64,000 bases of DNA from NCBI RefSeq assembly GCF_958450345.1, contig NC_088780.1:103242226-103306225 (forward strand), written 5' to 3'. The stretch's first letter is position 1. Each line of letters begins with the position of its first letter. The stretch is from Calliphora vicina (lineage: Eukaryota; Arthropoda; Insecta; Diptera; Calliphoridae). A program made the translations under genes and the position numbers. The notes under the pieces were generated by a model. That model was not told the origin of the DNA. It saw nothing but the letters and a program-made list of their open reading frames with translations, and made no database searches. Of the stretch, positions 45,060-55,589 are shown piece by piece.

Positions 45060-45184
45060 CAATCGAGGTAGTCGCGAATTGCTGATATCTTAGCAATTTG
45101 TTGGTCGACTTTCCCGAATTTAAATAGCAACTAAACCGGCACTATACCCATTATATTAATGTATCAAACACGTAAGTTATTTGG
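45060..45184 (+). repeat. Repeat J fragment
   Basis: AATCGAGGTAGTCGCGAATT, TTTGTTGGTCGACTTTCCCG and AAACACGTAAGTTATTTGG match the middle of repeat J at 35380-35515. Confidence 0.65.
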
Positions 45185-45199
45185 AAAGCTTGAGAGCAG

Positions 45200-46000
45200 T
45201 TGTTTAGACAGGAAACAACTGGAATCACAGGAAAATATGGCTTAGGCCAACGGAATGAACGAGGAGAAAGATTAATACAATTCTGTCAAGAATATAAACT
45301 AAAAGTCACTCACACTTTGTTTAGCCTTCACCCGAGGCGACTTTACACTTGGAAATCGCCACAGGACAACAGGCACAACCTTGTCAGAAACCAAATTGAT
45401 TACATTCTAATAAATCGATGATATTCCTCTTGCGTAACTAGGTGCTTCACATATCCAGGTGCCGACATACCTTCTGACCATAACCAACTACGTATCAAAC
45501 TTTTTACCACCCGTAAGAAGAAGCCACAACGAAAAGTAAATATTGCCCATCAACAAAATTAGTAATGAGAGACCAATTAAATGCCGAACTCAATAACATC
45601 GATGGAGATAATATCGAAAATCTCTGGAATAATGTAAAAAATTCCATCAACGCTATCACCAATAATATCCTGGGAACCACAAAATCTAAAGAGGATGAAA
45701 CATGGATGACAGGCGAGTTACGAGAACTTCGCAAGGAACGTAGCAAACACAAAAACTCAGGAAATTTGAATCGAAACTCGGGCCGCAAAAAATGCGCAGA
45801 TAAGTAGACAATGCCAAGAAATTGAAAGACTACAAATTCTACACGACGATTTCAATCTTCACAGGAAATTAAAAGAGGCATCCGGAATTTATTCAAAAAT
45901 ATTGTCTACAATTCTATTTGATGAGAACAATACAGCCGTATTCGAAATATCAGAAAGGAAACTCTATTCACAGACGACGGAAGAACAGAACTTATCAATA
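45200..46000 (+). pseudogene. RTE-like endonuclease region
   Basis: GKYGLGQRNERGERLIQFCQ, then HPRRLYTWKSPQDNRHNL and RNQIDYILI, is the end of an apurinic-type endonuclease domain (D at the metal-binding end). The SDHNQLRIKL block, with the catalytic SDH, follows in another frame. Next come a linker region and DETWMTGELRELRKERSKHK. Several stops and frameshifts are present, and the N-terminal part is missing. Confidence 0.85.
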
Positions 46001-46008
46001 CTGAAATC

Positions 46009-46953
46009 CAGCGTTTAAAAAACTAGACTACAAGTAGCAGTAGCAACGAAAAAACACAAGTAGTCTAGTTAAAAAATTAATAAAAACTCGGAGTAAATAA
46101 TTACTCTACTACTGCTACCTTCACATTTTGGTAGCAGTAGTTGTAGTAGTACTAATAAAAGAAACATTTAAAAGTAGCAGAGTAATTTATTTTCTATTGC
46201 TACCTTAAAAAAGAAAAAGTTTTGATGTAGCAGTCATTAGTTTTTTATTAATTCTGCTACTTTTAAAATTTAGTAGTAATAGAAGTAGCAGTTGAGGTAG
46301 TAGAAGAAGTAGCAGTTAAGTAGCAGTTGAAGTAGCAGCTAAGTAGCAGTTGAGGTAGCAGCTAAGTAGCAGTTGAGGTAGCAATAAAATAAGTCAAAAA
46401 TAAAAATCTTCAGCCAAAAAAGTATATTATGTGTTGTTGTTGTGAATGTATATTTGTGTAAGTTGGTCGTGTTGTAAACAAAAGTTCGGCTTTTTTGTTA
46501 TACACACAGAAAACACGATCTTTCTGTTAGCAACACGAACATCTGAGACGAATAAAATCGAATAATTCTTTCAAACTCTCTCAAAACAAAAACAACATAC
46601 AGTGTTTAATTCTGTCAATTTTGGTGTTATGACTGAAGATTTTCTTTTTTGACTACTTTTATTGCTACCTTAACTGCTGCATCAACTGCTACTTTACTGC
46701 TACCTTAAAAATTAAAACTCGATATAGAGCAGTAGCAATTATTTGTATTTTTATGCTACTACTCCATTTACAATTCATGTTTTATTACCTCTGCTCTGTT
46801 AAGAGTTTTATATTTTGAAGGTAGCAGTTGTTTTAAAAAAACAAGAAAACGAAAAAAGACAAATGCTACTGCTACCGCTACATACACTTTTTTGAAGCAG
46901 TAGTTGTAGCAACAGTTAAAAATTTGTTAGTTATCGTAGCTTTTTAAACACTG
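46009..46953. mobile_element. hAT-like element with GTAGCAG minisatellite
   Basis: Ends CAGCGTTTAAAAA and its near complement (CAGTGTTTAAAAA read inward from 46953), flanked by an exact 8-bp duplication CTGAAATC (46001-46008 and 46954-46961). Both subterminal regions are full of GTAGCAG/CTGCTAC. The left side carries about six tandem GTAGCAGTTGAG or GTAGCAGCTAA units (46280-46385). No transposase frame is present. Confidence 0.9.
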
Positions 46954-46961
46954 CTGAAATC

Positions 46962-47809
46962 AATCTTACAAGAAGGCCAATTACAGAGGATGAATTAGAA
47001 TCGGTAATTAAATCGATGAAGGACAAAAAGACAACGGGCCCAGATCAAATACCTACAGAGGTTCTTAAACTAATATATGGAAATAATATCCAACTATTAT
47101 TGAGGTTGTTCAACCACATTTATGAGACGGGGCAGTACCCTCAAGATTGGCTTAAATCGACATTTATTACAATACCCAAGAAAAATAGTGCGAGGACATG
47201 CTGATGATTATAGACTAATAAGTCTAATGAGCCATGCTTTGAAAATATTTTTAAAGATTATGCATAGACGAATATACCCAATATGTGAGGCATATGTGGG
47301 GGAGGCACAATTTGGATTCAAGGAGGGCATGGGAACACGATAGGCATTACTGAGTATACAAGTATTGATCCAAAATTGTCGAGAAGTTCAAAAGGATATA
47401 TATCTCTGCTTCGTTGACTACGAGAAGGCATTTGATACGGTTAAACATGACAAATTTATGGAAATTTTAATCTCTATTGGACTGGAAGAATGTGATATAA
47501 GATGTATAAAAAACCTATATTGGAAACAAATATCAAACATTCAAGTTAATGGTGAACAGACTGACAATATTCCAATCTCAAAGGCAGTAAGACAAGGGTG
47601 TATATTATCACCTCTTTTATTTAATTTATACTCGGAGAAAATATTTCGAGAATCACTTAGTGGAAAGAATATCGGAATTAGAATAAACAATACATTAATA
47701 AATAACATACGATATGCCGATGACGCTATATTACTAGCAAGCAGCTTGTCGGGATTACAGAAATTAGTAGATGCACTTACGCAAACTAGCGAGATATATG
47801 GGTTGAAAA
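46962..47809 (+). pseudogene. RTE-like reverse transcriptase, middle
   Basis: Contains KDKKTTGPDQIPTEVLKL, DDYRLISLMSHALKIFLK, EAQFGFKEGMGTR followed by an in-frame stop where the other copy has EAL, FVDYEKAFDTVKHDK (motif A Asp), KAVRQGCILSPLLFNLYSEK (motif B) and NNIRYADDAILLAS (YADD active site). A frameshift near 47190 and the stop after GTR make it inactive. The frame ends at YGLK, where the next hAT-like element entered. Confidence 0.9.
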
Positions 47810-48856
47810 TAGAGATGCTAATCGGGACTGATTTTTGAAAATCCCGGGGATCGGGATTGGGTAAAGAATCCCGAAATCCCGACCCGGGGTTTCGGGATTT
47901 GCGGGAAATCTAAAATTCCGAAAATTATAAGAAAGAAACGTACATAATTATGTCTTTACAATTGAAAGTACATTTTTTATTTAGCAATTAATTTTTACTA
48001 GGATCGACCGGTGGCCGAAATTCGACCACTTTTAAAGCGCTTTTTTACCACCTTTGTGGATATAATTTTGAAACAGTTTTTTATATTGTGCATATCTAGA
48101 GAAAATAAGCTTTTAAACCATATATATTTCGTCAATATTGGTGGACAATAACAGACTTAAAAGTGTACCACAAAAAAACGTGTAGCCTATTTATATATAA
48201 GAATTAGACACTAAAAAGCATACTATTGCATCTATGGTTTCGTCTGCCTTTCTGGAACGAATTTTGTTTCCGACATATGCTGCTGCCGAAAAACATCTTA
48301 CATATTGGCAAAATCGTTTGCATACACTTATAACAAATCTACAAGTATTTTCCTCTTGTTCCTTCAGAAATAAAGTGATCTATTTCTTTTGCAAGTTGCA
48401 AATCTACATTATAACTTGGTTTCGTTATTGATATTTGGGTTTTTTATTTTCATTTTGTTCGAGCTCCTCATCTGAGATAAAATCAATTTCGTTTGAAGAG
48501 GATTTAAATTGAGTTTCGTTAGATAACTTACAAAAAATTGTGAAGATTTGTTTTTCAGAGCCCCACTCTAGGAAAACCAAAAATTCCGCTTTCCTTTATT
48601 AACTATGTTGTAGCAGGAGTTGAGCTTAACAACTTTGCTGAACATCACTTTGCGATATTCGGGCATGTAGAATGTCAAAATGCATAAAAAAGGCATTCAA
48701 AAATGACAATTTCCCCTATTTGTTTATGAAAAACGGGATTTGGAAAATCCCGAAAATCCTGGGATTTAAAATTAAAAAAATCCCGGGCTTCGGGGTTTAA
48801 GAAATCGCGAAAACCCCGGGATTTTCGGGAACGGGATTCCCCGTTTGGCATCTCTA
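47810..48856. mobile_element. hAT-like element with TAGAGATGC ends
   Basis: Ends TAGAGATGC(T/C)AA and its complement are flanked by GTTGAAAA (47802-47809) and GTTGAAAC (48857-48864). This is an 8-bp duplication with one difference; removal restores YGLKLNINKTKYMIVS. Both ends are rich in ATCCCGGG-type fold-back sequence. A segment shared with 11240-11440 lies at 48000-48206. The 65-codon frame at 48234 is not recognisable as hAT transposase. Confidence 0.88.
48000..48206 (-). repeat. Segment shared with 11240-11440
   Basis: TAGGATCGACCGGTGGCCGA through TTTAAAGCGCTTTTTTACCA and GGTGGACAATAACA to GTACCACAAAAAAACGTGTA, reverse-oriented to the copy in the first Tc1-like element. It is nested inside the hAT-like element. 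Confidence 0.7.
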
Positions 48857-49520
48857 GTTGAAACTGAACATTAACAAGACGAAATACATGATTGTGAGCA
48901 GGAAAAATTACCAAACTAATACATCAATACGGATAAATAATTCCAAAATAGAAAAAGTTTCAACATTTTAATACCTGGGAGTTCACATTAACGATCAATG
49001 GGATATGTCTAGGGAAATTAAATACAGGATTGAAATGGCCAGAGATGCCTTTTTTAACACAGTAAAACACTAACTAGTCACGACATAAGCCTAACAACAA
49101 AAATACGTTTCATAAAATGTTATATATGGTCCGTACTATTATATTCGGCAGAAACATGGACGATAAAGGCGTCAGATGAAAAAAGATTAAATTCGTTTGA
49201 AATGTGGATTTTCCGCCGAATATTAAATATATCATGGACTGACCGCATTTCGAATAAGGAAGTGCTGAGACATATGAAGGTCGGACGTGAAATAATAAGA
49301 AATATAAGGACACGAAAAACATCTTATTTGGGTCACATAATTCTAAATGGAAAATATAAAATTCCCCAAACCATTTACAGGCTAAAGTTGAAGGAAGACG
49401 ACCGAGAGGAAGAAGGGAAATAACATGGTTGAAAAACATTCAACAATGGACAGGTCACCAAGACGAAGGAAGTCTTCTGAAGGCAGCCAAAAACAGACAA
49501 CTCTCTGTAAATGAATAAAA
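48857..49520 (+). pseudogene. RTE-like retrotransposon, C-terminal region
   Basis: LNINKTKYMIVSRKNYQTNT, IRINNSKIEKVSTF and YLGVHINDQWDMSREIKYRI follow the polymerase domain. Later blocks WIFRRILNISWTDRISNKEV and IIRNIRTRKTSYLGHIILNG continue in another frame. Matching blocks occur in the second copy (IPWTDRVPNNDV, NRKISYLGYIIRN). Stops occur at several places. Confidence 0.85.
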
Positions 49521-49606
49521 AAAAATAAATATTTAAAAAAATATTGTTAATTTATAATAATTGTATGATCGCTTATATCCGAACACGGATTGGCAAATAA
49601 AGAAGA

Positions 49607-50150
49607 AGAAGATGAATGGAAGTATCCTTTTTTGTAAACATTTCTTGATGTAAATTTCGGTATTTATACTGCCCTTTGTAACAAATGTTTGGCTTCTTTT
49701 GCCGTAACTGCTTATTGCTTGCCATACCAAGAACTGTTTGGGAAAATTTTCCGCTTTTGGGTCCTAAAACTTTACTACAACATTCCCTAGAGCATCAGCA
49801 ACATAAAAATATTGACCCGGAAGCTGCGAAAAATTTTCCAAAACATACGTTTCGTCATCCATTATGCAGCAGGAATATTTTTTGTATAAAATTTGACTTT
49901 AATTTCCATGCTCCGTCTTTGGCCTTTTGAATTTTTAGTAGAGTTCCGTCAGGAACTTTTTGGGCCTTGTATGTTTTTAAAACTGCATTGGCTTTAACTT
50001 TTCGTATCAAATAGTCCGAGTACTCAGCTAACCGTACTGCTTTCCTACAGAAAGTGTTGGGAGCTCTTTTGAAAATGCTTTCTATTTATTTTTTTACTTG
50101 GGTTAAAAGTTTTAATGAAAAACGTGTGTTAAGAATTTTTCGATATCAGT
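49607..50150 (-). pseudogene. DD37E element, 5' half
   Basis: Starts at the right with the terminal repeat GTTAAGAATTTTTCGAT (50129-50145) and reads leftward through ACAAGGCCCAAAAAGTTCCT, CCAAAGACGGAGCATGG, MDDETYVLEN, GQYFYVADALGNVVKF and VWQAISSYGKRSQTFVT, ending LPFI. The 3' half is absent; the RTE-like tail abuts it. Confidence 0.85.
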
Positions 50151-50394
50151 CATTAATACAAGTTTTGTTCTTCTCCATTAGCCCTCTTGGTAGCATATGG
50201 CTTCAACAAAGCATCTCCATCTTACACAATTTGTTGCAGTTGTTTTCGCATAGAACTGTCCTAGTTCTTGGAATATGTGCCTCTCCATGTACGATGTTGT
50301 CATAAGATCCAGTTTATTGTTATTTTGCCAATATTCCAGCTAAGTAGATGAATGGTCTGCTGTAGCAGGTCCTATGATAATGGAGCTTTTTTTA

Positions 50395-50540
50395 AAAAAA
50401 AAAAAAAACACAAACTGCGAAGCGTTTTGCTTGTCTGCAGTTACACCCAGAGTCTCTGGCGGGAATCGAACCCGCAACCCTCAGAGTAATAGTTCAGCAC
50501 AGTATCGACTGTTCTATAGAGGCATTAGCCCATCTGTCGT
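50395..50540 (-). repeat. tRNA-derived SINE fragment 1
   Basis: The minus strand contains GGGTTGCGGGTTCGATTCCC, a clear RNA polymerase III B box (plus positions 50461-50472). The upstream A box is weak and there is no full cloverleaf. A long A-run at 50394-50408 lies at its 3' side. It is a SINE head rather than a working tRNA gene. Confidence 0.6.
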
Positions 50541-50639
50541 TGCATAGAAGTAACGCCCTCGGTATATTTGGTGTAGTGGTGGAGAAACTTGGTAAATTTT
50601 TTCCCTGTGTGTGGCGGCCTCCTAAACTTTGCCATTATA

Positions 50640-50822
50640 TTATCCTCTTTTCCAAGGGGAGGGGTAGTCAGGAGGCTTCATGGTTGGATTTTTTGAAGGG
50701 GGAGATGAAGCCACTTAATTTTTAGAACACGAAAACCATGAAGAAAATCGTCCTCTGCCAGGTATTGAACCTGGTGTGCTTGGTTTTCTAGGTAAGCACT
50801 CTAACCATTACACCAAGCCGCC
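50640..50822 (-). repeat. tRNA-derived SINE fragment 2
   Basis: The minus strand from 50822 reads GGCGGCTTGGTGTAATGGTT (A box TGGTGTAATGG) and later CCAGGTTCAATACCTGGC (B box GGTTCAATACC), spanning 72 bases like a tRNA. A tRNA-unrelated body (CATGGTTTTCGTG, AAGTGGCTTCATC) follows. A decayed second copy of the body and B box lies at 51060-51165. Confidence 0.7.
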
Positions 50823-51289
50823 ATGAAAATAATAAATTTTTACATCGATTTGTCTTTAGAGGATTTAAGCTAATTGAATTGAATTCTAATATACCTTATT
50901 AAGCAGGCCTGCTATCAGCACTATAACAGAAGCGAGCGTGCAAAACCTTGGCTCCCAATGACACGTTCTGTAAAATTGCAATGCGGTTGAGTATCCTTGT
51001 GTCTGCAAAATAAGGCCTCTTTACCATCAATACGTTTGTAAATGGTCAATTATGGACTGATCATCACAGGGGGAAGCGTTGGAGCCACTTAATATTTTTA
51101 AACCACGAAAACCATGAAGATAATTGTTCGTCCTCTAACCGGTATTGAACCTTTCACGCCGCCATGAAAGGAATAAATCTTTATATTGATTTGTCTTTAG
51201 AGGATTTAAGCTAATTGAATTATGAATATTTTTGTTTGTCATCCTCTAAATCAAAGTTCTGTGTCTCATATACATAAATTGTGTTATTT
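50823..51289. repeat. SINE copy and duplicated flanking sequence
   Basis: The stretch 51060-51165 is a decayed SINE copy (GAGCCACTTAATATTTTT, ACCACGAAAACCATGAAGA, GGTATTGAACC). After each copy the same sequence follows (GATTTGTCTTTAGAGGATTT, AAGCTAATTGAATT). The stretch 50888-50985 (TAATATACCTTATTAAGCAG, TAACAGAAGCGAG, CTTGGCTCCCAATGA) recurs at 53284-53380. Confidence 0.6.
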
Positions 51290-51520
51290 TTAAGGCCGAT
51301 ACAACTTACGAAAGTGTTAACTGTCATACTGCGCTCACTTTTTGACAGTTATGATCACTAAACTCTGACAAATCATTATGAACAACGCTACCAAGTTCTT
51401 TTTAAAATTAAAATTTGGCGATATTTTTATTTCCACAAATTGGCCTCCAAGCTCGTGTGATTGTACACCTCTTGTTTATTTAATGTGGGCCCACGTGATG
51501 TCACTGGTTTATGACGATTT
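51290..51520 (+). pseudogene. IS630/mariner-like transposase fragment
   Basis: The frame FGDIFISTNWPPSSCDCTPL and VYLMWAHVMSLVYDD matches the NWPPRSCDLTPLDFFLWG block near the third catalytic residue of the transposase type seen at 26763-27050. Only this block is recognisable; the preceding catalytic block is not adjacent. Confidence 0.65.
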
Positions 51521-51559
51521 TTTTTTCTTATTGTATTTTTACATTATTTCCCTTGACAT

Positions 51560-52607
51560 GGCAACCCTTAAACCAACCACTTCCATATTTTTCTCATTAA
51601 ATTTTCATATACAACAATTATTCGATATAAACGGCCTTGTGGCAAACTCTACAAATACTCTCTTATACAAACAAAATAATAGAAATTTCATGAAAAGAGT
51701 AAATAATTGTAAGAAACAAATAGTAAAGAGAGAGAGAGAGTGGGAATCATAACAAAACAAATTAAAAATTGTAAACAATCAAATCCCACGTTCTAAAACC
51801 TGTGATAACTAATAATCATCTATCTACCTACACAATATCATTGTAAAATACTGAAAAACTTAACTTTATTGAAATAAGGGGATCATAGTATTACTACTTA
51901 TGTATTTTCAAAGACGTTTATTATTAAACTATTTTCACATAATTTGGTAGAAAACAAGATTTTTCCAAACGACCTACTCATATTAAATATTAGAGGTTGT
52001 TGGACAAGATATTTAAAAGTTTAATGAATAAATTAAAATATATCAAACGATTAAAATAAAGTGCATTTTGAGGTCTAGTAAATGAAATGAAAATGTTAAG
52101 ATATTTTTAATATTAATTAATGTATTTTATTATAAACACAAATTATTTAAACATTTAAGTTTTCGAAAAATTCATGAGAGATACTGCTTAGTTGACAATC
52201 TTTGGTCTTGGCTAAGACTTGATCCAAATTTCATGAGAACACCGAATAGTTGTTTAATATGTTTAATAATTATAATTTTAAATAGTGTTTCTGCGATAAT
52301 TTAGATGAAAAGTTTTAGTAGGATATGTTTGACAGTAATAATAAATGTAATGAAAACAATGGAATAAAATTTGCTTGCAAAATAAGAAATGTATAAGCCT
52401 ATAAGTGTGCTTCTTTAATATACAGCACACTTTCTGATTACTCAAAAAGAACAACTTTCGTTCCTTGTCAGGTCTTAAAACGAAAATATATTGTTGAATA
52501 CTTGAAGCCAAAAGGCAACCGAGAGTTTTCTTCTTTCAAAGGGAAGAAGCTGGTATGAAGGGGGGTCATTAGCCATCTCTAATTGCTTTTGAAATAAAAG
52601 AACAATA
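51560..52607. other. AT-rich spacer, no gene seen
   Basis: A short GA repeat occurs near 51727. No conserved frame is recognised. Confidence 0.4.
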
Positions 52608-53000
52608 AAACAGTAAGAGGCTATATTCGTCTGTGCCGAATGTTATATACCCTTCACCAAATTATACTTCAAAATACAAATTTTAAATATTTTTAGGTAA
52701 ACAAAATTTATTTTTTTGCCAAAGTAGTTTTTTTAATTTTTTTTTTAATTTTAAACTTTTTTTTAAATTTAAAAAAAAAACAATTTTGGTTTTTAAAATT
52801 TTTTTTTTGATAAAAAATTTTTTTTTTCCAATTTTGACCCATTGTAGGTCCAACTTACATTGGTCTTATATACGTCGTTGCAAAGGTCGTTGAAATATCT
52901 ATAATTAGATATTAATGACTTAGTAATCCAGATATAGGTCAAAAATCGAGGTTGTCCTGGTTTTTTCCTCATATCTCATTTGTGGACCGATCTTGCTGAT
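52608..53000 (+). repeat. Repeat J copy
   Basis: AAACAGTAAGAGGCTATATT, hairpin TCGTCTGTGCCGA, TTATATACCCTTCACCAAAT, homopolymer-rich stretch, CAATTTTGACCCATTGTAGG, TAATGACTTAGTAATCCAGA and TCAAAAATCGAGGTTGTCC. It shows the intact GTAATCCAGATATA site that the MITE at 25909 entered in another copy. Confidence 0.7.
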
Positions 53001-53283
53001 TTTAACTAGGAAACTTCTCGAAGGCATGTCTGACAGAATTACAGAAGAAACTAAATCTAAAAAAATTAGTCTTTTCCAATATGTTGTAAAGTTTGCTTGA
53101 GTTAGTTTTTTATATATAAAACTACACACGTGATACTTTAAACTTTAAAGTTTAAAGTCTATTCTTTAGGTTTTATGCTGAATTCATTAAGAATATTTTC
53201 TCTAATATAGCAATTAGGTTCCTATGTAGACATTCTGTGAGGCATTGAAATGAAAATCTCCTTTCATTCAACGGAAGACCTTC

Positions 53284-53850
53284 TAATATACCTTATTAAG
53301 CAGGCCTTCTATCAGTACTATAACAGAAGCGAGTGTGCAAAGCCTTGGCTCCCAATGATACGGTGTGTAAAATTGCAATAAGCTTGTAAACATACATATT
53401 TTTCTGATATAGGGGTTATATGGGGGGTATGGTCCATTATGGACTGATCCTCACAAAAGATGCTAGAAAGATTTAGGTTCATATTAATTTTTTTATATGA
53501 GAATTATCAATGTTCAAGTCATTTTTGATTTGGACCTTTTATGGGGACTAAAAGCAAATGTTGACGGATTTTCGCCATATTTTACATAATTTCAGAATAC
53601 TTAGAACTAATTTATGCAAAATTTTATCAGAATTTCCGCATAATAAACATATGTATGATTGCTCAAACAATACATTTGAATGGGGGCTAGGTGAAATCAT
53701 GGGGTCTTTGTGAACAATTTCAGCCAGCTACTCGTTTTGGCCCTATCGTGTCTTCAACAGACATATGGACGGATATAGTTAGATATTTTGATGTGTTACA
53801 AACGGAATGACGAAATCAATATACCCCCCATTTTTTCATATTTGGTTACC
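53284..53850 (+). repeat. Dispersed repeat pieces
   Basis: The stretch 53284-53380 duplicates 50888-50985. The stretch 53390-53850 resembles repeat P in layout (GGTTATATGGGGGGTATGGT, TCAGCCAGCTACTCG, GACATATGGACGGATATAG), and its middle matches 10190-10370. It is probably a diverged Helitron-like relative. Confidence 0.55.
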
Positions 53851-53911
53851 GCTAAGCTAAAATACTCTTTTTGCTTGTTTTGATTGTTGATCGATTCAGA
53901 ATCTTGATCAA

Positions 53912-54490
53912 GTTTTTATTGCCGCATGTGGATGAATTGGGACTGGAGGACAGCATTTTGAATGGATTCTCAATCCGACAGATCCAGGGTTCTTACTTTG
54001 GATATATGTGAACAATTACACACTCTGGAATATCTCAAAGAGAATATTCGACCAGAGTGGGAGAACTTATGGCTCAAAGTTTTCTGTGAAGAAACCAAAA
54101 TGTTCGTTAACAAAGGCGAAGACAAATCGAACATTATCATCTTCCAAAAGTAATGATTAAAAACCAAACAAAATTAAATTATATAGTTTTGGGCCGTCAA
54201 GTATTTTACGTGACTCACATGATAACTGGATGTGGTATTGGAATAAAGAGGTTTCAGTACATTTACAAATAACTGCGCTAAGTTACAGCATCATTAATAA
54301 AACTTTATCTCTTTTGAAATCGTCTTAGGCCTCAACAATGAAGATGTTAAATGGGTACGTCAACAATCAAAATTGCCGAATTTGAGAAAACGCCAATTTA
54401 CACTAGGTCCACCAAGTGCTTATGTAGGAATATCCAAAAAACCATTGTTTAGTGTGGATTATGTGCTGGCAAAATTATCGGTCCCTAATT
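53912..54490 (+). pseudogene. Unrecognised coding-like fragments
   Basis: One frame reads KFLLPHVDELGLEDSILNG up to 54008. An overlapping frame from the ATG at 53962 reads MDSQSDRSRVLTLDICEQLH, then LEYLKENIRPEWENLWLKVF to IIIFQK. After about 170 bp, a TCTTAG acceptor-like site near 54328 precedes LNNEDVKWVRQQSKLPNLRK, RQFTLGPPSAYVGISKKPLF and SVDYVLAKLSVPNSTI, then GGTAATAAC. Residue usage is more protein-like than the surroundings. A GTAATG donor at 54149 does not give the right phase, so this may be a decayed or captured gene. I do not recognise the family. Confidence 0.35.
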
Positions 54491-54852
54491 CTACGATAAC
54501 GGTAATAACATTGATATCATCGTCAACGTAGATGGCTACATTTGAAGGCACATCCAAAATCTACGTTTAAGGTTTCGTAATAATTTTTGAAATTGTTGTT
54601 TTTAATGACTAATATTGTAGAAAAAATAAATGTTAGTATAATTATGATAATTGAATAAAATGGTACTGACAATTTTTGAAAATTTTTACAAAATCTACAT
54701 TTTCTGGAAGCTTATATCCTCTTTTACGATTCGTTAATACATAATTTTGCAATCGGACTAGCAGTTTAGAAGACACGTCCACTCCTGATTAATTTTAGTT
54801 AATTACACTGCTTTACAAGGTTTTTGTTTTCATTATGTCAAACATATAGGGG

Positions 54853-55155
54853 TTATTTTAGGCTGTCTAACTTCTGAAAAAATATTGAAACAAATTCAGT
54901 TTCCGGCACAGTGGGTTCGTATAATTTAACATAAAGATTAAAAATGTTGTTTCGTAAAAAAAAAAGTTTGTAGGTCCGTATTACTATTGTTTTATATACG
55001 TCGCATGGTGGCTCATATCTCAATTTCATCGACCAAAAGTCCAACTTTTTGTTAACTCCGATTTCAAAAATTTTAATGCCATTCAATAGTAAACACATTG
55101 AAACTAAGGTCGCCAATAAATTAAATAAAAATATTGTCAATTGTGTGCGTGACAT
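54853..55155 (-). CDS. Hypothetical small protein with signal-like N-terminus
   Basis: A 100-codon frame opening MSRTQLTIFLFNLLATLVSM, a plausible secretion signal, followed by a 75-residue basic, aromatic-rich part with one Cys (PPCDVYK) and no motif I know. Two poly-T/A runs lie inside the frame. It could be a short secreted protein of a fast-evolving fly family, an exon of a larger gene, or chance. No promoter or splice site was identified. Confidence 0.25.
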   Translation of the reverse strand: MSRTQLTIFLFNLLATLVSMCLLLNGIKIFEIGVNKKLDFWSMKLRYEPPCDVYKTIVIRTYKLFFLRNNIFNLYVKLYEPTVPETEFVSIFFQKLDSLK

Positions 55156-55589
55156 GCTGTTAAAATCAAATATTTTATGTCATTTTATAAAAAATTTGAT
55201 TTTTGTAAATTGAATCAGAAGTAAATTATCAGTACTCGCAAACTATTATCGATAATTGGATGATTTTTTTTTGTTATGTTGGTAGGATAATAGTCTTTAA
55301 GAACTGGTATGATTTGTTACTGTACCGTTTATACCTGCTGTATTATTAAAGTTTTTCTCAGGTACTATAATTTAGTCAAATTTGAATTTCAGTAAAATAA
55401 AAGTGCTTAGGGTCAAAAGGGTTAATCAAATTTTACTACCAGCGGAATGGCAAAAGTGTCCTCTTTAAGCCCATATATACTTGTTGACCTGTTTTGACCT
55501 GTTTGTTGAACACTTTTTTCATTTGAATGAAATTACTTCCAAATTTTGTATCTATTTTTATTTTGCCTGTTCACATGACTGGCGCAAAG

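Larger units (their letters stand above)
45185..49606 (+). mobile_element. RTE-like non-LTR retrotransposon, broken, with two insertions
   Basis: A 5'-truncated element of the RTE-like group (endonuclease plus reverse transcriptase). Coding pieces lie at 45200-46000, 46962-47809 and 48857-49430. The 3' end reads GTATGATCGCTTATATCCG and GGATTGGCAAATAAAG, with a (GAA)n tail. A second copy at 62339-63978 shares the same 3' end. Two hAT-like elements (46009-46953 and 47810-48856) interrupt it. Without them it would be about 2.4 kb. Confidence 0.85.

Noticed and set aside
50450..50525. Functional tRNA gene
   Set aside because: A B box is present, but the A box is weak and no complete cloverleaf can be drawn; better read as a SINE head.
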